Assembly (NCBI GenBank): GCA_958510825.1
Contig: OY294049.1
Coordinates: forward strand, 24,132,945 to 24,196,944
Length of the DNA: 64,000 bases
Direction: 5' to 3'
DNA from: Brachypterus glaber
Lineage: Eukaryota > Arthropoda > Insecta > Coleoptera > Kateretidae
Of this stretch, positions 56,451 through 64,000 are shown piece after piece. Numbering within the stretch: position 1 is the first letter of the stretch; every line of letters starts with the position of its first letter. The position numbers were made by a program, and so were the translations under genes. The notes beneath the pieces were generated by a model, which saw only the letters and a program-made list of their open reading frames with translations, did not search any database and was not told where the DNA came from.

Positions 56451-57824
56451 TGTGCATTAGGGTTTTGAGTTTTGACTTTTTATCGAATTTTAAAGGTCTT
56501 ACCCCCCAAAGTTGTTCATTGGGGTGAGTAGATTACCACGCTATTTTTTCAGAATTAAAAAAAAATATTTAGAGGTGGCGCACAGCCGTTTTTTTCAAAA
56601 ATAATCGTTTCTCCAGATTAATTTTTTTTTAGGGTCTATTAAAGATAAATAAAAATGCTTTTTGCACAGTACAGGGATCTAGGATAAATAAGGAAGAACC
56701 CTGATTTTTTTCAAATTTTTTCATCAACAAACGGCCTTGTTGTGACCTAGAAAAGTCAAAATTTTGATGTTATCCCTAATTTAGGGTGCTAGAAATAGCA
56801 CATTCAATTTTTTCACCACGGTCAAAAATTTTTTGGTAATACCTAAATGTATCCTGACTTAAAAGCCATATATAATAAATATTTGATCCTATATACAGGG
56901 TGCACGAAAAAAAAAATGTTTTTTAACAAAATTACACAACTTTTCTAGATTTTTACACTTTTCATTCTTTTAGGGCCCACATCGAACAACAAAGTATAGT
57001 ACAACAAATAATACATTTTTCAAATCTTTTAAATCTACTTTGAATGCCCCAGTAATAAAGTAGATTTATTTGAATTTGGAAAATTTATTCTATGTTGTTC
57101 CATAACTTGCAACAGAAATTGTGTTTGATCCTCTTGATTTAATAAAAGTCTATTATAGGTTTGTATGAGTGCCACCCCAAGCTCTACGGCGTCGTTTACC
57201 ACTTTTAATTTTTGAACATTTTTCTTGGATCATATGTATGAGTGCCACCCCACGCTCTGCGGCGTGGTTTACCACTTTTAATTTTTGAACATTTTTCTTG
57301 TATTGTATGTAGGTACTGAGTACATACAATGTTCAAAAATTAAAAGTGGTAAACGACGCCGCAGAGCGTGGGGTGGCACTCATACAAACCTATAATAATT
57401 AAGATTATAATCTTTTAACAAATCAAGAGGATCAAACACAATTTCTGTTGCAAGTTACGGAACAACATAGAATAAATTTTCCAAATTCAAAAAAATCTAC
57501 TTTATTACTGGGGCATTCAAAGTAGGTCACAACAAGGCCGTTTGTTGATGAAAAAATTTGAAAAAATCAGGGTTCTTCCTTATTTATCCTAGATCCCTGT
57601 ACTGTGCAAAAAGCATTTTTATTTATCTTTAATAGGCCCTAAAAAAAATTTAATCTGGAGAAACGATTATTTTTGAAAAAAACGGCTGTGCGCCACCTCT
57701 AAATATTTTTTTAAAATTCTGAAAAAATAGCGTGGTAATCTACTCACCCCATTGAACAACTTTGGGGGGTAAGACCTTTAAAATTAAAAAAAAAAGTCAA
57801 GACTCTGGGCACCCTATTGTGCAT
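56451..57824. mobile_element. 1.37-kb giant hairpin, unequal arms
   Basis: Centre near 57314. The left arm (56451-57300) and right arm (57325-57824) pair through TAAAGGTCTTACCCCCCAAA, GAGTAGATTACCACGCTATT, AGAGGTGGCGCACAGCCGTT, AGTACAGGGATCTAGGATAA, TTGTTGATGAAAA-type, CCAGTAATAAAGTAGATTT, TTGCAACAGAAATTGTGTTT and ACGCTCTGCGGCG. The left arm has about 250 bp (about 56760-57035, with ATATACAGGGTGCACGAAAA) that the right arm lacks, and a 70-bp direct repeat of ATGAGTGCCACCCC next to the centre (57163, 57237). Confidence 0.92.
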
Positions 57825-58658
57825 GTATGCATGTAAATTTAAAAAAATAAAAATCACAATTTAAAACGATTCTTTAGAGTTGTTGATTTTGATTTTAAAA
57901 TCATATGTAAATTTAGCACGCAGAGTATAGGAATATGCAGAAAATGTATAGGAAAACATAAAAAAAGCGGATTTTGTATTCTACGATGCGATACAAACCT
58001 AAATAAAAATATAAACAAATGTATCTTCTACAAAATATCCAGATACCAATGTAAAAAGGCAAAATTGACATATGAATGATATTTCCATTTATTCGTATTC
58101 TGTTTTGTATGTATCTCATACATGAATATATTGCTTCTATATATACAGGGTGTTTTTCAACTACACCCACCCCTAAATCTTAATTTTCTACGCTTTTCGG
58201 ATTGGAACTACATAAATTATCATCATTACTATTTTTTTATTTTTTCAAAAGGCAGGCTTATTTTTTTGAATAGGAATTTATTTAAATGCAGATTAGAACG
58301 GGAGTGATAATAGCTAACTGGTGCTGATGGGTAAGAGAGAACCATTAATGGTTAAAAAATCTTTAATCTTTGTGTGCGTGATGAGAATTTCGTGATGGTA
58401 ATCCAGGGAATTAGAAATGAGTTAGAGTTGTCTTGATTGCATTTGATAAAGTATTTGTTGCTATGACGGATGAATTTCATTTTGAGGAGAGAAATGTCGA
58501 TCTTTCTATAGATTTAAGTTTTATTCATGAATTGTTGAGTACCATTTGGTAGTCCTGATGTTTGGATGAATGTGATTTTATATCAAGCTGAGGCTCCGTA
58601 GAAGAATACTGGCTTGAAGGTTCGATTTTATGGAAAAAGGTAAATGGAAGAACTAGTT
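57825..58658. other. A+T-rich spacer
   Basis: TATATACAGGGTGTTTTTCA at 58139-58158 looks like a transposon end of the CAGGGTG type; no partner found. 58300-58650 is less A+T-rich but has no protein I recognise. Confidence 0.4.
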
Positions 58659-58929
58659 CCCTGGTGTCATCACTCAGTCAGTCTTTGAGGCTAGTAACCA
58701 GAGGCCGTCACTCTATAAGCGGCTGTCAAATTGAATTTAAAATTTCTAAAACGACCATATTTATAATATTATATAAGATAATTTTGCTCAGTTAAAAATA
58801 TCGTTAACTTTGACAATTAAACATGTAAACATTAACTTCAAATGCGGTCGTTTCAGCAATTTTCAGATTTTACGGCCGCTTATAGCGTAGTTGCTAGCCT
58901 CAAAGACAGACTGAGTGCAGGTACCAGGG
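58659..58929. mobile_element. 271-bp hairpin MITE
   Basis: Left CCCTGGTGTCATCACTCAGT and inverted right CCCTGGTACCTGCACTCAGT, then CTTTGAGGCTAG-AAC; inner CTATAAGCGGC and AAACGACC pair with complements. A TTATAATATTATATAA palindrome lies in the middle. Confidence 0.85.
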
Positions 58930-58957
58930 CTAAAGCTTCTAGTAGAAGTAAGTCAAT

Positions 58958-59700
58958 TTTTCTGTGTAAGGTGGTATTTTGTGAACCGAAGCGGAGCTGA
59001 GGTCCATAAATACGACCGAAGACAGAAAAAAAAACGTACCTACGAGTAGCGCATTACGCTTTTCTCACTACTAATGAGTTAAAATCGTATTTTACTAATA
59101 ATATTTTTGACATTTATATGTGTGACAATTCAACGAATCATTTTTTTATGGAATCACTCTGTAAAATTAGGAATAGTAGTCTTGTGTCTAGGTGTCTCCC
59201 TTGGGTAAGTGTCGGACACTTCGTGTCCTTTAGCGGTAATAGTTATTTATTGTACTAGTGGGTAAAGTAAGATATTGCCCATAAGAAAATTAACCTGCGA
59301 GGCGTCAGCCAAGCAGGTTAATTTGTCGAGAGGGCAATATCGGTTTACCCATGAGTGCCATACAAGGTTTTATCCAATAAATAGCTTAGGAATTCATATT
59401 TTTATTAAAAATTTTAATGACATTTACAAGAAAATTATTTGACAAGTGACAGTTAAGTGGGTAAAATAACTAATTATCCACTCAATAAAGTAAAAGCCAC
59501 GGGGGGGTTATTATTGAGTTTATCTATTTAAAATAAAGCTGGTAATTGTCTTATTATATGTATGTATTGGATAAATCGTTTTTTCTGTCTAGTTACGGTT
59601 TTGTTTGTATTGATTTTATCTATCACTAAGTGTGCTTGATATAGTAATTTCCATTACTGTCGGCTTTTTCATTAGGTAATGTCAACTTACCTAGTTGGTA
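58958..59700 (-). repeat. Dispersed repeat, inverted partner of 52587-53003, with an insert
   Basis: Complement of 52587-53003, with an extra stretch of about 340 bp (about 59238-59578) where the other copy reads straight from AAATATTTACC to GCTAAAGG. The insert holds the hairpin 59259-59351 and the phrase GTGGGTAAAATAACTAATTA. Confidence 0.85.
59259..59351. repeat. 93-bp three-stem hairpin in the insert
   Basis: TGGGTAAA / TTTACCCA, ATATTGCCC / GGGCAATAT and AATTAACCTGC / GCAGGTTAATT are three perfect stems separated by small symmetric bulges around a 14-nt loop GAGGCGTCAGCCAA. Confidence 0.85.
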
Positions 59701-61150
59701 TATAAAAATATTTTTTTCGTAAAAGCATGAATCAGATAATTTATATTATTCCCCCTCAAGGGTGGTCCCGTAAAAAACAACACACTTTATGTTACCACAC
59801 AAGAATTGCAAAATTATACAATTCACGTAAACTAACCTTATTTTTGCCAGAAAAATTATTAAATTAAAGAAATGCCACACAGTATTCAATTTCGTAATTT
59901 AATATTCTGTGCACGGCGGAAATTTTAAAAGTAACTTTTTGCTGCGAAGACAAACCGAAATTAAACTAAAATTTCTTCAATTACAAATTAAAACCCTTTA
60001 ATAAAAATTAAAAAAAAAAGAAACATAAAAACAGTGACAACTGAATCCAAATTTCTTGAAAGTTAAAAAGGTATCAATATTCTATAAATAGAATTTGTGA
60101 GTACAGAAAAAATTCTCATAAAAAAGTCTTAAAAAAAATATATCAAGTTTTGTTTGGTTGAGAGCGCAGGCCCTCGGAGGAGGGTATATTGATTAATTGT
60201 AATATATTTTTTAACCCGTAATTATACTTTAATGTTTAAATTAATAAAAAATAATAAAAATTTTAGTGACACTTCGTCACGTTGGACCTAACAAGATATT
60301 TTTCCTACGACCTAGTTAGTATATAGTGCTCACCGGTTGCCACGACAGCTGTCGGGAAGTGAAAATCAGCTGATATCTGCTCAGAGAATGAGTAAACACA
60401 TAACTTCAAATTGACAAATTAATTTTTAGACACTTTTTTAGTTTTCTGGAGGTGTCAGGCTGTAAGAAAAATAGTATACGCACCTCGAAGCAAACCATTT
60501 TCAGTCCACTTCTAGTGCTTTTTTTACTCGACATAAAAAAATAAGCACTCTCGTGCACTGAAAACTAGGTTCGCGAGCTCGGTGCGTAATGTATTATACG
60601 TCTGATATCGGTAGAAGAGAAAAGTGTAGAAAATATGCAATTTAGTGATTAGGAAATTTTTTGATTTATTTCCTTTTACCTGCACAAAACACTGTTTCTG
60701 CTGCAAAATTTATTATCCTTAAATGAAATTCCTGCAATTGTGAACATCAGAGGTATTACTAATTTAACGCTTTATGCTCAAAATGTCGCTTCTCCTCTTA
60801 GTCGGAGAGCTGGTGTACATTTTCAACAGGATATTTTCTCCCGGCTGACTTTTCAATATATCTAATTACGTACGTTCTAATTAGGCTACTTCCAGATCGC
60901 CAGGCTCCGGATCCTGTTCCTTTGTGTTTTGGAAGCCTCAAAATGATGATGATATGAGGTACTTTAAACATATTTTTACTTTCTACACTGATAGAACAAT
61001 AGGGTAATTAATAACGTAATTAGGTTATAGTATACAACAATAAATAGTTGTATATGCGCCAACCACTATATATTGCATAGAATACAACAACAAAAATAAA
61101 TAAATAAATAGTTTACGGTATTAACAAACGAGTGCAGTTGTTTGATTTAC
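59701..61150. other. A+T-rich spacer with repeat fragments
   Basis: 60865-60980 (CTAATTAGGCTACTTCCAGA, GGCTCCGGATCCTGTTCC) is related to the left end of the 34779 MITE. A small GC-richer patch at 60165-60190. No gene. Confidence 0.45.
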
Positions 61151-61560
61151 AACAACAAACTGATAAGCGATCAGGTTTTTCTTTGTCGAGCAAAGAGCGA
61201 GGTATGCGTGGCTTGCAAATCCGCAAGGTCGGATTGGCGCTCCTTCCTAAGTCACGATTCTCGCTTTAAAGTGTAGGTAATTCGGCTGACCCGTCCGTCC
61301 CGCTGGCTACCAGAGCCTGGTAGGAAGAGACGTGGAAATGTGACGGACTGCGTACAAGAAAGAAAGAGAAAGTAGTCGGAGGAAGAAAGATAGGCGGTAC
61401 GCTTGCCTCTAACAACTGATGAATTCAGCGCTTGGTTTGGGGGCGTTTCCATATTTAAAAACTCACGTCTCTTGACGAGCTGTAATGTGGGTGTTCTGTG
61501 ACATATTTTAAATTCATTTATGTGCACATAGATACTACATATCATATGTAATGGAGCTCT
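61151..61560. other. GC-richer patch with a 97-codon minus-strand frame, unassigned
   Basis: The composition is clearly less A+T-rich than the surroundings (GGCTGACCCGTCCGTCCCGC, GAGCCTGGTAGGAAGAGACG). The minus-strand frame 61252-61545 contains MGK-free text such as SVVRGKRTAYLSSSDYFLF and PRLFLPGSGSQRDGRVSR, more balanced than chance frames nearby. I recognise no domain, and no splice context is evident. It may be a fragment of a repetitive element or an old exon. Confidence 0.3.
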
Positions 61561-61614
61561 CTACAACTAGAATTATGAAACAAAAGACGTCTACCCTATC
61601 TCTATCTCATTTGT

Positions 61615-61702
61615 GCTACACTTTCCAGCCAACCAAATAAATACTGTATTTGTTTTTCATACAACAAATACAGTATTTATTTGGTTGGCCGGAAAGTGTA
61701 GC
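61615..61702. repeat. 88-bp hairpin with 39-bp arms and one mismatch
   Basis: Left arm GCTACACTTTCCAGCCAACC then AAATAAATACTGTATTTGT; the right arm is its complement with a single change (GGCTGG to GGCCGG). In RNA one of the two strands would pair this as G-U or A-C. The loop is 9-10 nt (TTTTCATAC). A degenerate second copy lies at 61792-61870. Confidence 0.9.
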
Positions 61703-61791
61703 AGCGGCACGTACGAACATAGGTAATGTGAATCTGTAGAATAAGATAATTCTACTAAAATTTAGATGGCGCCAGTAATTTCTTTAATAAT

Positions 61792-61870
61792 GCACTTTTC
61801 GCCCGGCCAAGTAAATATTGTATTTGTTCAACAAAGAACAAATACAGAATTTGTTTGGTTGGGTGGAAGT
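61792..61870. repeat. Degenerate second copy of the 61615 hairpin
   Basis: CACTTTTCGCCCGGCCAAGT, AAATATTGTATTTGTTC and the inverted CCACTTCCACCCAACCAAAC, AAATTCTGTATTTGTTC. Same layout, several mismatches. Confidence 0.75.
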
Positions 61871-63339
61871 GGGAGTGTATGTATGTCTTCTATCCTTTTT
61901 GGGTAGAACTTTTGTCCCTGTCTAATCTAATGGGAGAATTCTCCATTACATGCACATGTACATGCTTATCGTGGGGTATACTCATGCACATAAAAATTTC
62001 AGCCCAAAATGCCTACTTTCAATATTTTGTAAAACATTTATTAGAATCAGCTGATTGTCGACATCTGTCTTAATCATTTTTCCTTAAAAAACTATTATAG
62101 TGACAACGACGCCGTTGTATTATTAAATAATATGAACCTATAATTTTAATAGTGTATTTAATGTAAAGTTATAATGTTTTAGAATAATCGTAAAAATGGT
62201 ATTATATAACTCAAACTCGTTAAAACAACGTTTGGTTGTACTATTTTTAGATTTTTATATCAGTGTAAGTCATAATAATTATAATAATTCAATTTTTATA
62301 GTTACACAGAGTAATTCTGGGGCAAAAAAGTAAAACAGTCTTTAAAAAGTACTTTATAAATATCGTCACCGAGAGAGCAAGAGAGCAAATTATCGTATGT
62401 CAAAATTTTACGTTTTTTTTTTTAAATTTTGGTTCTACATTTTGGCGTTTTAACGCCACAAGTTAGTAGGATCCCGGAATAAAGTGGACATTATTAAACT
62501 TTACACGTGTGAAGTTTAATGACATTTCATTTAGAGTATCTACCCTTTATCATCAAAAAATAACATAACATTTTAACAGACGACCTTTTGAACTTTTAGT
62601 GACGATATATGTCATATCTAAATTTTGAATAAATGAGAATAAAATAAATTTTTGATTCTATGACATTTTTTTGAAATTTCACATTAAAAGTTTTAAATGT
62701 TGTCAAAAGATTTTTTTAAAGATTTTTACCTCTCAATAATCGTGTGTAACTATTATAATAGTCTAATCTGAATATAATAGTTAAATGTAACCTGTATGTA
62801 AGTTAAAAATAGGCTCTCAGGGTATCTCATTTCACCACGTTTTTGGGGCTTCTAGTACTCACAGGACAAAAAAACTTTAAGATATATCGTCGGCTTAAGG
62901 CTCAATTTACCTAACTCCAACATTCCATATTTTTCAGGAGACGTAGAAAACGATTTGAAACATAATTCTAGTAATTTAAAACTGCAAGATCAGCTTTTTT
63001 ACAGCCAAAACTTTTTGAATTTTTTCAGTATATTTATAACTTTTTATTGTTATGTATTTTTTCTAAGTTTGATCTTTAAAGCTTTCGTCTAGAATTCAAA
63101 TTCGCAAATTACCTTACTCCATAGGAAGAGACATTTTTTTGCTTTTTTTGGACAAATTATAACTTTGTTCCATCCAAAACTGATAAAATTACTCATGACT
63201 CACTTCATAAACTAAAAACATGAATAGATTTAGTTAACAAGTATCCTTAACTTTACCTTTCATAATGAAAGTTTACACGAGTACTCCTTAACCTATTAAT
63301 CAACAGGGTAAAATATACGGCGTCGACACTCTTTAAGGT
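61871..63339. other. A+T-rich spacer
   Basis: 62285-62350 is related to the inner part of the 34779 MITE. 62355-62607 is bounded by ATATCGTCAC and GTGACGATAT (possible small TIR element), with TTAAACTTTACACGTGTGAA near 62495 as an inner hairpin. No gene recognised. Confidence 0.45.
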
Positions 63340-64000
63340 TGGAAACACCGGTTATTGAAATCGATCGAAAAATCGATTTTTTGCATTTTCGGGTTAATAA
63401 TATTATAATATGAAACGTCGAGAAAATGTGAAAAAAGTGCTTGTTAAAAAAATGTCAGTTGTCTGTAGTTCCTTAAAACAATTTTTTGATCACTTTTTTC
63501 AAACGTAAAAATGAAAATTTTGCGAAATCTTCAAATATTTGGCGATTTTTTTATATTGTTACTTAAGGGGAAGGGGGGTATAATTTGTTTTGTTTCTCCT
63601 AACTAGTGTGTGGTAACACCCGGTATTGAAATCGATCGAAAAATCGATTTTTTGCATTTTCGGGTTAAGAATATCATGAAGCGTCGAGAAAATATGAAAA
63701 AAGTGCTTGTTAAAAAAATGCCACTCGTCTGTCTTTCCTTAAAACAATTTTTTGATCACTTTTTTCAAATGTAAAAATAAAATTTTTGCGAATTCTTCAA
63801 ATATTTGGCGATTTTTTTATATTGTAACTTAAGGGGAGGGGGATATATATTTTTTTGTTTCTCCTAACTAGTGTGTGGTAACACCCGTTATTAAAATCGA
63901 TCGAAAAATCGACATTTTTGCATTTTCTTAAGAATATCATAAAAAAGTGGGTTCCGGAATCCACTTTTGAGCTGCCACTGTTTTCTACCAAAAGTCTGAA
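63340..64000. repeat. Tandem repeat of about 265-271 bp, at least 2.4 units, running off the window
   Basis: AAATCGATCGAAAAATCGAT recurs at 63358, 63629 and 63894, preceded by GGTAACACCCG-TATT and followed by TTTGCATTTTCGGGTTAA and AAAAAAGTGCTTGTTAAAAA. Each unit begins with an ATCGATCGAAAAATCGAT near-palindrome. The 64-codon minus frame at the end is repeat translation. Confidence 0.9.

Overview
The window looks like a stretch of a large, repeat-rich, strongly A+T-rich eukaryotic genome, most likely an insect or other arthropod. Reasons: the composition, long homopolymer and AAT-type simple repeats, remnants of non-LTR retrotransposons, tRNA-derived SINEs, and very many short terminal-inverted-repeat elements with TA, TTAA, 8-bp or 9-bp target duplications. 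I cannot name the species. I found no convincing host gene: no run of codon-biased frames with splice signals, no operon-like structure, no intact rRNA or tRNA. Only two protein remnants can be defended, both from retrotransposons. A third is a weak candidate.

Layout. 1-1739 (minus strand): 5'-truncated non-LTR retrotransposon whose reverse transcriptase lost the segment carrying the YADD catalytic box. 1.8-9.7 kb: degenerate hairpin-type elements, including copy 1 of a 1.07-kb dispersed repeat (4.5-5.6 kb). 10.0-11.3 kb: a TA-flanked 0.9-kb element with a 400-bp MITE nested in it; a second copy lies inverted at 24.8-25.7 kb. 12.47-13.98 kb: (AAT)n, then about 720 bp of perfect AATGAT hexamer, then the C-terminal end of a restriction-like-endonuclease type retrotransposon, then (AAT)n again, an arrangement like Dong/R4 elements inserted in TAA repeats. 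14.5-14.9 kb and 50.0-50.3 kb: TTAA-flanked hairpin MITEs. 15.0-17.6 kb: a 2.5-kb compound inverted repeat with a nested hAT-like MITE. 18.4-32.4 kb: a string of long fold-back elements. 34.8-41.3 kb: more MITEs, two tRNA-headed SINEs around a short tandem array, and copy 2 of the 1.07-kb repeat carrying a 228-bp insertion with a clean 9-bp target duplication. 42.0-43.8 kb: tandem duplication. 44.3-47.9 kb: nine copies of a 400-bp satellite with hints of a three-unit higher-order repeat. 50.9-59.7 kb: further fold-back elements, among them a 1.37-kb giant hairpin. 61.2-61.9 kb: a relatively GC-richer patch and near-perfect hairpins. 63.3-64.0 kb: start of a roughly 268-bp tandem repeat running off the window.

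No genes act together here. The biological content is mobile-element history: nested insertions that can be dated relative to each other, and an unusually high share of near-complete palindromes of 0.1-2.5 kb. If transcribed, these would make long double-stranded RNA hairpins. All boundaries were read by eye, and identities are approximate.
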